13,824 nt of DNA from Candidatus Neomicrothrix sp. UBA2110 (GTDB lineage Bacteria; Actinomycetota; Acidimicrobiia; Acidimicrobiales; Poriferisodalaceae): NCBI GenBank assembly GCA_002331465.1, contig DCYM01000244.1:1-13824 (forward strand). The letters run 5' to 3'. Shown piece after piece: positions 6,612 to 12,996 of the stretch. The position numbers were made by a program, and so were the translations under genes. Numbering within the stretch: position 1 is the first letter of the stretch; every line of letters begins with the position of its first letter. Under the pieces are notes generated by a model. It did no database searches. It was not told where the DNA came from and saw nothing but the letters and a program-made list of their open reading frames with translations.

Positions 6612-7835
6612 CTAGCCGCGGTGGACAACTCCACCTGACTCAAGCGCTTCGATTTCCTCTTCGCTTAAATGCAGAAGTTCGCGAAGAACTTGATCGGTGT
6701 GCTCACCTTTTTCGGGCGCTGGTCCTTTGACCCCCACGTTTGGGGCGTCGTGCAATCGGAAAGGCGAGGCTACGGTCTCAAAGTCTCCAACTACAGGATG
6801 ATGAATCGTCTCGAAGGCGCCCGTTGCCCGAACTTGAGGATCTTGTACAGCCGCCGCTGAATCATTAATTGGTGCCCAAATACACCTGTGCTCGTCAAGC
6901 CGGGACATCCAGTGGTCTGCTGGCATGGAACCGACGCTTTCGTCGATGGTTGCGAGGAGTTGAGACATGTTCTGATATCTGAGACGACCTGAAGAAAACT
7001 CGTCCATCGTTAAGAGGTCTTCTCGGTCCAACGCTCTACAAAACCGTTCCCAAGCATCTCCTGTGTCGGGCATAGCGAACTGAAGCCATCGTCCGTCTGA
7101 GGCTTGAAACGCTTCTAACATCGCTGACAGACCTTTTTCTCTTGGTCGGTTGTAGGCCGGTTGGCCGTCGACCAGTGAAGTCACTAAATCGAGGCTGATG
7201 GTCCACGTTGCCGTTCGTAACAGTGATGCCTCGACGACTTGCCCTTCTCCGGTCACGTCGCGGGATCGCAACCCGGTCATTAGCGCCCCGAATAACGCTA
7301 TAGAAGTCGTGTGGTCACCTGAACCGGGACGAGCGTGGGGTGGCGCACCGCCTGGAGTTGTGCCACCGCCGTAGACACCTGATCGAGAAAAAAAGGCCGT
7401 GACGTCATAGCCGGGACGGTTGATCTCTTCACCAACCTCGCCATAGCCGGATAACAAACCGATCACGAGATCGGGTTTGATTTGGAACAAGTCGTCGGTC
7501 CCGAGGCCGAAGCGCTCTCGACGCTCCTTGAGAAGATTCATGACAACGACGTCGCATTGCGCTATTAACCGGCGGGCGATATCAGCCCCTTCGGGATTGT
7601 CAAGATTGAGTTCTATCCCTTTCTTGCCTCGGTTAATGAATTGGAAGGGGTAATCGGGGTTGTGCTCGCCATCGCTGACTTTGGCCTGCTTCATAAGACC
7701 TCTGATCGGATCACCTCCGATGGCTTCCACCTTGATTACCTCAGCGCCTAGATCGGCCATGATTGCTGTCGCTGAAGGAGCAGCAGCAAAGTTCGCGAAC
7801 TCGATAACTCGGATACCTTCAAGCGGTGCGTTCAT
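6612..7835 (-). CDS. Type III CoA transferase (CaiB/BaiF family)
   Basis: Moves CoA between carboxylic acids; family members include formyl-CoA:oxalate, carnitine, benzylsuccinate and phenyllactate CoA transferases. The 407-residue length is typical. Seen: N-terminal LEGIRVIEFANFAAAPSAT at 5-23, LGAEVIKVE at 29-37, NRGKKGIELNL near 68-78, PGYDVTAFFSRSG near 141-153 and GSGDHTTSIALFGAL near 171-184, where Asp174 is the expected nucleophile that carries the acyl group. The C-terminal region has the usual second Rossmann-like part (APINDSAAAVQDPQ). ATG 7833-7835 has a GGGGGGAAG ribosome site just upstream. It sits between the hpaR-type regulator (38 nt gap) and hmgA (14 nt gap), so it probably acts on an acid of the same catabolic route. 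A CoA transferase is not part of the standard homogentisate or homoprotocatechuate pathway, so the acyl donor and acceptor are unknown. Confidence 0.92.
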   Translation of the reverse strand: MNAPLEGIRVIEFANFAAAPSATAIMADLGAEVIKVEAIGGDPIRGLMKQAKVSDGEHNPDYPFQFINRGKKGIELNLDNPEGADIARRLIAQCDVVVMNLLKERRERFGLGTDDLFQIKPDLVIGLLSGYGEVGEEINRPGYDVTAFFSRSGVYGGGTTPGGAPPHARPGSGDHTTSIALFGALMTGLRSRDVTGEGQVVEASLLRTATWTISLDLVTSLVDGQPAYNRPREKGLSAMLEAFQASDGRWLQFAMPDTGDAWERFCRALDREDLLTMDEFSSGRLRYQNMSQLLATIDESVGSMPADHWMSRLDEHRCIWAPINDSAAAVQDPQVRATGAFETIHHPVVGDFETVASPFRLHDAPNVGVKGPAPEKGEHTDQVLRELLHLSEEEIEALESGGVVHRG

Positions 7836-7873
7836 AGCTCTTCCCCCCTTCGGCAGCTTGAACCTTGCAAACC

Positions 7874-8323
7874 TTAGGACTCTTCGCCGGTTTGCGCCGC
7901 GGCTAGCTCGTCTAACAACTCATGGAGTAGTTCTAATTGGGCTATCCCGAAGCGGGCTTCGATTGCTGCATAACCCTCCTCGCTCCCTGCCGCGACCTTG
8001 GAAACCAGTGCCTTGCCTGTGTCAGTGAGGTCTAGGAGGTTGCTTCTTTGGTCGGTTGGATGTGGTGCACGTCTAAGGAGGCTGCGTTCAGAGAGGTTTG
8101 CAGTTATGCGGGATAGTGACGGACCGAGAAGGAACGTCATTTCGCTGAGTTCGCGCGTGGTGAGCGGTTTCTCAAATGCGGACAGGGTTCGAAGGACTCG
8201 CCATTGTTGTTCCGTCAGAGCGTCGGCCGCTAAGCGCGGCCTAAATTCGCGCATAACTGCCTCTCTGGCGCGCATCAATGCCATAGGCAGCGAACGTTCA
8301 AATGGTCGAAGGGGTTGAGTCAC
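7874..8323 (-). CDS. hpaR: MarR-family regulator, HpaR type
   Basis: Winged helix-turn-helix repressor of 149 residues, resembling HpaR, the repressor of 4-hydroxyphenylacetate/homoprotocatechuate meta-cleavage operons that is relieved by aromatic substrate. Seen: the N-terminal SLPMALMRAREAVMREFRP at 11-29 followed by LTEQQWRVLRTL at 36-47, both close to E. coli HpaR; the helix-turn-helix around 54-78 (TTRELSEMTFLLGPSLSRI); the wing with the DQR signature at 91-93; and C-terminal dimerisation helices. Its GTG start overlaps the TGA stop of the FAH-family gene in GTGA, so the two are translationally coupled. Position in the leftward operon, divergent from hpaFEH, fits autoregulation plus control of both operons through the palindromes at 9188-9253. 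That regulatory target is inferred; the family assignment is firm and the HpaR subfamily likely. Confidence 0.85.
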   Translation of the reverse strand: MTQPLRPFERSLPMALMRAREAVMREFRPRLAADALTEQQWRVLRTLSAFEKPLTTRELSEMTFLLGPSLSRITANLSERSLLRRAPHPTDQRSNLLDLTDTGKALVSKVAAGSEEGYAAIEARFGIAQLELLHELLDELAAAQTGEES

Positions 8324-9186
8324 GAAAAATCCTCATCTTCGATTGTGTTGGTTAGAGTTCCGATGCCTTCGACGGAGACTTCAACCACGTCGCCTGGAGC
8401 TAGCCACACAGGAGGGTCGAGGTGCGCTCCGGCTCCCGTCGGCGTGCCCGTGTAGATCACATCACCGGGTTCGAGGGTAATGAACTTCGACAGATATTCG
8501 ATCTGATATTCGATCGAGTACGCCATCGTGACAGGACTGTCGTCTTGGCGCAGTTCTCCGTTGACGCGAGTTTGTAGGCGCAGATCTTCGAAGTTGCCGA
8601 TCTCATCAAGCGTGACTAGCCACGGCCCCATTGAGCCTGACCGTTCCCAGTTCTTTCCTTGGGTTACATTGAATTTCGCGTGGCGTAGCCAGTCGCGAAT
8701 GGTGCCCTCATTACCGAGAGTCAAACCAGCAATGTATTCGCGAGCGTGTTGTTGTTCGATGCGCCGGCCTTGTTTGCCGATTACGGCGACGATCTCTCCT
8801 TCGTAGTCAAGTTGTTCGCTTTCCGGAGGTCTGATGAGCGGCTGTCCGTGTCCAGTCAGAGATGCAGGAAATCGCACAAAAACGCTTGGGTTACTGCTTG
8901 AGCTCGAATCCGCGTATTCGGCGTTTCGACCGCCGTAATTCACTCCGATACAAATAATTTTTCCTGGTCGCGGAATCGTTCTCTCAAACACCACTTCAGA
9001 TAATGCGCAGTCGGCTTCAGCCCAACTAGCTGCATCTCGCGCTTCGTCTAGACGGCCACTCTCTAGGGCGCTGCTGAGGTCCGGCAAATCTGGAAGGCGT
9101 CGCCCGAGATCAATAACTCCACCGCCGTCCTCGGTGACAGCTCCCCAAGTGATTCTGCCTCCATGGCGGTAGGTGACGAATTTCAT
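8320..9186 (-). CDS. Fumarylacetoacetate hydrolase (FAH) superfamily enzyme
   Basis: Metal-dependent enzyme of the FAH fold, 288 residues. The superfamily includes fumarylacetoacetase, HpaG-type OPET decarboxylase/isomerase, acylpyruvate and maleylpyruvate hydrolases, and sugar-acid hydrolases. Seen: an N-terminal lid domain (1-70), then ICIGVNYGGRNAEY at 78-91, the metal site LDYEGE with Glu129 and Glu131, GNEGTIRDW with Glu160 in the third ligand position (often Asp), Lys178 in TQGKNW, and the C-terminal GDVIYTGTPTGAG loop. The usual catalytic His of the NYxxHxxE motif is Arg87 while Glu90 is kept; I recall related proteins with NRNAEY and NEGTxRDW, so this is probably a distinct subgroup. 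First gene of the leftward operon, ATG at 9184-9186, with AGGGAG 8 nt upstream lying inside a hairpin. It could serve as hydrolase for the HmgA product or as HpaG-like decarboxylase; the sequence does not decide. Confidence 0.87.
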   Translation of the reverse strand: MKFVTYRHGGRITWGAVTEDGGGVIDLGRRLPDLPDLSSALESGRLDEARDAASWAEADCALSEVVFERTIPRPGKIICIGVNYGGRNAEYADSSSSSNPSVFVRFPASLTGHGQPLIRPPESEQLDYEGEIVAVIGKQGRRIEQQHAREYIAGLTLGNEGTIRDWLRHAKFNVTQGKNWERSGSMGPWLVTLDEIGNFEDLRLQTRVNGELRQDDSPVTMAYSIEYQIEYLSKFITLEPGDVIYTGTPTGAGAHLDPPVWLAPGDVVEVSVEGIGTLTNTIEDEDFS

Positions 9187-9187
9187 G

Positions 9188-9200
9188 AGGGAAGCTCCCT
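9188..9200. promoter_or_regulatory. Palindrome AGGGA-AGC-TCCCT over the FAH-gene ribosome site
   Basis: A perfect 5-bp inverted repeat with a 3-nt centre, two bases upstream of the leftward ATG. On the minus strand it contains the AGGGAG ribosome binding site, so as RNA it could fold over it; as DNA it could be a weak operator. It is short enough to occur by chance. Confidence 0.35.
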
Positions 9201-9211
9201 ATCAATAGTTG

Positions 9212-9223
9212 GTAACATGTTAC
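9212..9223. promoter_or_regulatory. Candidate HpaR/MarR operator, perfect 12-bp palindrome
   Basis: GTAACATGTTAC is fully self-complementary and lies near the middle of the 82-bp gap between the divergent fah-hpaR-CoA transferase-hmgA and hpaFEH operons. MarR-family dimers bind short palindromes between divergent genes, usually overlapping promoters, and the regulator gene is the second gene of one of these operons. Binding by this regulator is inference. I did not notice a second copy in the other intergenic gaps. Confidence 0.6.
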
Positions 9224-9242
9224 GCACATCGACGGGCCGAGA

Positions 9243-9253
9243 TAGAGGCTCTA
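9243..9253. promoter_or_regulatory. Palindrome TAGAG-G-CTCTA upstream of hpaF
   Basis: A perfect 5-bp inverted repeat around one central base, ending three bases before the hpaF ribosome binding site GGGAAG (9256-9261). With TTACGC (9220-9225) 17 bp upstream, TAGAGG at 9243 could also be a poor -10 element for the rightward operon. Either reading is tentative. Confidence 0.3.
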
Positions 9254-9268
9254 ACGGGAAGCGAATGA

Positions 9269-9658
9269 ATGCCCCACATTGTCGTTGAGTATTCGGCCAA
9301 TCTTGAAGACCATATTGATGTTGGAGAGCTACTTACGTCGATACATGCTGCAGCCGCATCGCACGCCTTGGTCCCGTTAGCTGGGCTTCGGACCCGTGCC
9401 ATGAAACGTGAGCAGTATGTTGTGGCCAACGGCGACGCTCGCAACTTGTTTGTCGCGGTGATAGCTCGGCTCAATGGAGATAGAGGGCAGGAATCGCTGT
9501 TAGAGATCAGAGATCTTCTCATGGCGGTGTGCTCGGATTCATTGCGTCAGATTCGCGAGGAGCAACCATTGGCGTTGAGCGTCGAAGTTCAGGCAATTGA
9601 TGCGGCAATGAGGATTAACGACAACTCGATCCGAGATCATTACGAGGAGTTGAGGTGA
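9269..9658 (+). CDS. hpaF: 5-carboxymethyl-2-hydroxymuconate delta-isomerase
   Basis: Small tautomerase-fold isomerase (CHMI, also HpcD) that converts 5-carboxymethyl-2-hydroxymuconate to its keto isomer in homoprotocatechuate meta-cleavage. 129 residues, similar to the E. coli enzyme (about 126). Seen: MPHIVVEYSANL at the N-terminus, where Met removal exposes the catalytic Pro1, and PLAGLRTRA at 36-44 with Arg41, the Arg40 of the mature enzyme; a later segment LALSVEVQAID matches the conserved LALSFEI strand. ATG 9269 is fixed by the required second-codon proline and by GGGAAG seven bases upstream; another ATG at 9265 is out of frame. First gene of the rightward operon; its TGA overlaps the hpaE GTG in GTGA. 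Confidence 0.92.
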   Translation: MPHIVVEYSANLEDHIDVGELLTSIHAAAASHALVPLAGLRTRAMKREQYVVANGDARNLFVAVIARLNGDRGQESLLEIRDLLMAVCSDSLRQIREEQPLALSVEVQAIDAAMRINDNSIRDHYEELR

Positions 9659-11184
9659 GCTCATCTCGAACAGTCGAGGAAAATAGGGAGGTAGCTAATG
9701 AAGCGCTCGCGCGGTTTTCAAGTAGCCCACTCTTACATCTCATCGACGGTGAACTTGTTCACAGTTCTCCATCGCTGACATTTGACAACGTTTCTCCGAT
9801 AGATCAAATGTCGTTAGGTCAGGTCGCTGCTGGAGGACCAACTGAAATCGCGCTTGCCGCAGACGCTGCAACGGACGCGTTCGATGGTTGGGTTTCGCTG
9901 CCGGGTGGCGAACGTAAGAAGATTTTGCACAGAATTGCCGATTTGATTGTTGAGCGTGCCGATGAAATCGCGGTGATCGAATCTGTCGACACCGGTCAGC
10001 CAATTCGCTTTATGAGTTCGGCGGCGATTCGCGGTGCAGAAAATTTTCGCTACTTCGCGGATGCCGCGCCGGCTGCGCTCGACGGTGATGCTATGCCCAC
10101 ATCAACGCATCTCAACTATTCGACCAGGCGAGCTATTGGCCCCGTTGGAGTGATAACGCCGTGGAACACGCCGTTCATGCTTTCCACATGGAAAATCGCT
10201 CCTGCGCTCGCATCGGGATGCACAGTGGTGCACAAGCCCGCGGAATGGAGCCCATTAACAGCGTCAATCCTTGCAGAAATAGCTGGTGAGGCCGGGCTTC
10301 CTGCGGGAGTGCTAAACGTTGTCCACGGCGTCGGGGAAGTTGCAGGGAAAGCACTCACTGAACACCCGGCGATAAAGGCCATCGCGTTCGTAGGTGAATC
10401 TTCCACAGGTTCACTGATTCAGGCTCAGGGAGCGCCAACGCTAAAGCGGTTGCATTTTGAACTCGGCGGTAAAAATCCGGTGGTTGTCTTCGATGATGCT
10501 GATTTAGAACGAGCCCTCGACGCTGTGGTGTTCATGATCTACAGCCTCAACGGTGAGCGGTGCACCTCTAGCAGTCGCCTTATCGTGCAAGACACGGTTC
10601 ATGATTGGTTTGTTGAGCGTTTGACAGAGCGAGTGAATGGCCTTCAGGTGGGCGACCCATTAGACCCAAGGACAGAGATCGGACCGCTGATCCATCCCGC
10701 GCATTGCGCCAAAGTCAGGTCCTATCTAGACAAGGCAATCGAGGATGGCGCCAAGGTAGTAATTGGAGATTCAAAGTTCGATCCCAATTCGAATTTCGTC
10801 CCGCCGATGCTTTTCCTTGAAGCGAATAATTCCATGCGGATTAGCCAGGAAGAAATCTTCGGTCCGGCCTTAACGGTGATTCCGTTCTCGGATGAGAGTC
10901 ACGCAGTGCAGATCGCCAACGATGTTGAATATGGGCTTGCTGGATATTTGTGGACTGGAGACAGTGGACGAGCACACCGAGTCGCGCGCGATCTCGAGGT
11001 TGGGATGGTGTGGATAAATTCACAGAACGTCAGACATCTAGCTACGCCATTTGGAGGGACCAAACGCAGTGGTATTGGACGTGACGGGGGTGACTACAGC
11101 TTTGATTTTTACATGGAAACTAAGAACATAGCGATGGCCTACGGCTCACATGACATTGGCAAATTAGGGGTGGCGAGAACTTGA
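9655..11184 (+). CDS. hpaE: 5-carboxymethyl-2-hydroxymuconic-semialdehyde dehydrogenase
   Basis: NAD-dependent aldehyde dehydrogenase (HpaE/HpcC) that oxidises the ring-cleavage semialdehyde of homoprotocatechuate to 5-carboxymethyl-2-hydroxymuconate. 509 residues, typical for the subfamily. Seen: oxyanion Asn171 in TPWNTPFM, Lys194 in VVHKPAEWSP, the cofactor loop FVGESSTG at 245-252, catalytic Glu269 in FELGGKNPVVVFDDAD, and nucleophile Cys303 in NGERCTSSSR. The blocks MIYSLNGERCTSSSR and DYSFDFYMETKN are those of HpaE rather than betaine-aldehyde or other ALDH classes. The GTG start overlaps the hpaF stop, with GAGGAG (9644-9649) five bases upstream. Its stop overlaps the TTG start of hpaH in TTGA. 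Substrate assignment is strong because the isomerase and hydratase of the same route flank it. Confidence 0.95.
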   Translation: MSSSRTVEENREVANEALARFSSSPLLHLIDGELVHSSPSLTFDNVSPIDQMSLGQVAAGGPTEIALAADAATDAFDGWVSLPGGERKKILHRIADLIVERADEIAVIESVDTGQPIRFMSSAAIRGAENFRYFADAAPAALDGDAMPTSTHLNYSTRRAIGPVGVITPWNTPFMLSTWKIAPALASGCTVVHKPAEWSPLTASILAEIAGEAGLPAGVLNVVHGVGEVAGKALTEHPAIKAIAFVGESSTGSLIQAQGAPTLKRLHFELGGKNPVVVFDDADLERALDAVVFMIYSLNGERCTSSSRLIVQDTVHDWFVERLTERVNGLQVGDPLDPRTEIGPLIHPAHCAKVRSYLDKAIEDGAKVVIGDSKFDPNSNFVPPMLFLEANNSMRISQEEIFGPALTVIPFSDESHAVQIANDVEYGLAGYLWTGDSGRAHRVARDLEVGMVWINSQNVRHLATPFGGTKRSGIGRDGGDYSFDFYMETKNIAMAYGSHDIGKLGVART

Positions 11185-11990
11185 GGACTTTGGACGACGA
11201 AGAAGTTGAACGTCAAGCTCACCTTCATGACGAGGCTCGACAGACCGCCAATCAGATAGATCCGGTAAGCGTGGAACATCCGGCGATGACCGTAGATGAT
11301 GGTTATGCGATTCAAAAAGCGTGGCTTCGGATCGAGTTGGATCGTGGTGCTCAACTTGTTGGTCACAAGATTGGGCTTACGTCTCGAGCTATGCAATTGG
11401 CGATGAATATCGACGAACCAGATTACGGCTATCTGCTTGATGACATGGTGTTCCACAATGGCTGCGAGTTGCAAACATCGCGCTATTGCGACCCCAAGAT
11501 CGAAGTTGAGCTGGCCTTTGTGATTGGTGAACGCATTGAGGGGGTTGACGTCACCGTTGACCAGGTACTCGACGCGACCGAAGCCGTCGTTCCCGCTATT
11601 GAATTGATTGACGCCCGTTCGTATCGCAGGCATCCCCGCACTGGACTCACTCGAACGGTCACCGACACCATCTCCGACAACGCCGCGGATGCAGGCATCA
11701 TCATGGGGGATTTTCGTGAGAACCCCAAAGATCTAGATCTGGCATGGATAGCTGCGGTATGTGAACGCAACGGCAGCATCGAGGAGTCAGGGGTAGCAGC
11801 TGCCGTGCTTGGAAACCCAGCGCGTGGCGTTGCATGGTTGGCGAGACGTTATGCCCCCCACGGCGTTGCTTTGGAACCCGGGCAGATTGTCTTGAGCGGA
11901 TCTTTCACGCGACCGGTCGACTGTCGTGTCGGAGATCGCTTCAGAGTCGACTATCGCGACCTAGGAGCGATCGAGTTTTCGTTCGTCTAA
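11181..11990 (+). CDS. hpaH: 2-oxo-hept-4-ene-1,7-dioate hydratase
   Basis: Mg2+-dependent hydratase (HpaH/HpcG) that adds water to 2-oxohept-4-ene-1,7-dioate to give 4-hydroxy-2-oxoheptanedioate, the aldolase substrate. 269 residues, usual length. Seen: GHKIGLTSRAMQ at 61-72 with Lys63, EPDYGYLLDDMVF at 79-91, the acidic metal cluster Glu108, Glu110 and Glu141 (PKIEVELAF and PAIELIDAR), TDTISDNAADAG, and SGSFTRPV near the C-terminus. All match the E. coli enzyme closely. The start is TTG at 11181, overlapping the hpaE TGA, with GGGGTGG a few bases upstream; a later in-frame TTG at 11190 is possible. Last gene of the rightward operon, 15 nt from the convergent [2Fe-2S] gene. The aldolase (HpaI) that would act next is not in this window. 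Confidence 0.94.
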   Translation: MRTLDDEEVERQAHLHDEARQTANQIDPVSVEHPAMTVDDGYAIQKAWLRIELDRGAQLVGHKIGLTSRAMQLAMNIDEPDYGYLLDDMVFHNGCELQTSRYCDPKIEVELAFVIGERIEGVDVTVDQVLDATEAVVPAIELIDARSYRRHPRTGLTRTVTDTISDNAADAGIIMGDFRENPKDLDLAWIAAVCERNGSIEESGVAAAVLGNPARGVAWLARRYAPHGVALEPGQIVLSGSFTRPVDCRVGDRFRVDYRDLGAIEFSFV

Positions 11991-11999
11991 ACCTTCGGT

Positions 12000-12032
12000 A
12001 CAAAGTTACGTCGGTGAGTTGACGGACGTAAC
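12000..12032 (-). terminator. Possible terminator of the sucrase/ferredoxin-like gene
   Basis: GTTACGTC (12005-12012) and GACGTAAC (12025-12032) form a perfect 8-bp stem with a 12-nt loop. Read on the minus strand it is followed by TTTGT, a short T-rich tail. The stem straddles the gene's stop codon (12006-12008), so it could end leftward transcription, though the T run is weak. On the plus strand no T tract follows, so it is not an obvious terminator for hpaH. Confidence 0.4.
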
Positions 12033-12956
12033 GGTGTATTCGTAGGCCGGTTTAGCGGGCAACCCACCTTCAGCACGGCAGGTAATTGTAGGAATTTGTC
12101 TTCCTTGAATTATTTCTACAGTCCAGTTCTCGAGGGCTACGGACAGGGTTACCGTCCAGCCGGTAGCCGTTTTGTTGGCCCACACTTCTCGAGGCATCAG
12201 GTCCATGTCCCAGCCCATCTGTTCAAACACTGCTCGTTCCGCCACCTGGCCAGGGCCCGATGGGGCACCCCACCATCCTCTGCAATATTTGCTGAGATCT
12301 TTTGCATCTCCGCTGAGTTCAAGAATTGACAGCATCGACTGGGTGTCTAAATAGGCCCACATTCGTCCGTCGGGGATTGTCAGCGCGGTAGGAGCGAATC
12401 GATGGCCGCCTGTGTGGCTGACCCTGAAAATCGCTAGACCAGGAGCCTGCATCTCCAGATCAGACGCCAACTTTGTTCCCGCGCTGCCACAGCAGACGTC
12501 GTGACTTCCTTGGGTGCAAATTAAGACAGCGATTTCTGGCGGGTGAATGCTGTCTCTCGTGATGTCTAGCTCGGCAGGATGGGTCGACTTGATTTGATTT
12601 GCGAAGCGCGCAAGTTCCGTTGGATCTGTTGGCCTAAAGCCCCAACTTTGAACCCCGATTTTGTCGCGCTGATACACAATGACCCGGATACCCGGCTGTG
12701 TTCCTGAAGGCACGGCTGCCAGAACCCGTGTGGAACCTAGTGAGGTGGTCGCCATGGATGTGAATTGTTGAAGCAACGGATGTTTAAAAACTGGTTTTGG
12801 CCACGGAAGAGGGACTTCGACTAGGACGAGGGCGTCGATAAATAAGGCGTTGCCGCAAGGGTCGGTGTTGATGGAGTGAGCGTGTGAAGCGCATCGCAAC
12901 TGTTGGCCTGCCGCTGGCAAAAGCCTGAGAGCGCTCTCTGATAGCCCATTAGACAT
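12006..12956 (-). CDS. Sucrase/ferredoxin-like [2Fe-2S] thioredoxin-fold protein
   Basis: Member of the Suc_Fer-like family (Apd1/Aim32-type), 316 residues, with a thioredoxin-like ferredoxin domain. Seen: VLICTQGSHDVCCG at 144-157 with Cys147, Cys155 and Cys156, followed by SHTGGHRFAPT at 180-190 with His181 and His185. In yeast Apd1 the cluster is held by two Cys and two His with the His four residues apart; Cys147/Cys156 and His181/His185 reproduce that spacing. Two further Cys (22 and 34) lie in the N-terminal domain. The C-terminal part (about 220-316) has WWGAPSGPG and no catalytic motif I know. No signal peptide or membrane span is seen. The likely role is electron transfer or redox sensing; the partner is unknown. 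ATG 12954-12956 has only a poorly spaced AGGA, but TAGTCT ends six bases upstream, so a leaderless start is possible. It lies 40 nt downstream of the dehydrogenase gene on the same strand. Confidence 0.85.
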   Translation of the reverse strand: MSNGLSESALRLLPAAGQQLRCASHAHSINTDPCGNALFIDALVLVEVPLPWPKPVFKHPLLQQFTSMATTSLGSTRVLAAVPSGTQPGIRVIVYQRDKIGVQSWGFRPTDPTELARFANQIKSTHPAELDITRDSIHPPEIAVLICTQGSHDVCCGSAGTKLASDLEMQAPGLAIFRVSHTGGHRFAPTALTIPDGRMWAYLDTQSMLSILELSGDAKDLSKYCRGWWGAPSGPGQVAERAVFEQMGWDMDLMPREVWANKTATGWTVTLSVALENWTVEIIQGRQIPTITCRAEGGLPAKPAYEYTVTSVNSPT

Positions 12957-12996
12957 ATTCCTAGACTAGAAGTGTCCAAGCCCAGACACAGTAAAT

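Noticed and set aside
8320..9186. Firm call of fumarylacetoacetase (fahA) from its operon with hmgA
   Set aside because: The protein is 288 residues rather than the roughly 420 of classical fumarylacetoacetase and has Arg in place of the catalytic His, so only the superfamily is supported.
12972..12989. GTGTC/GACAC hairpin as a terminator between the dehydrogenase and Suc_Fer genes
   Set aside because: A 5-bp stem with an 8-nt loop and no following T tract; the two genes are close enough to be co-transcribed.
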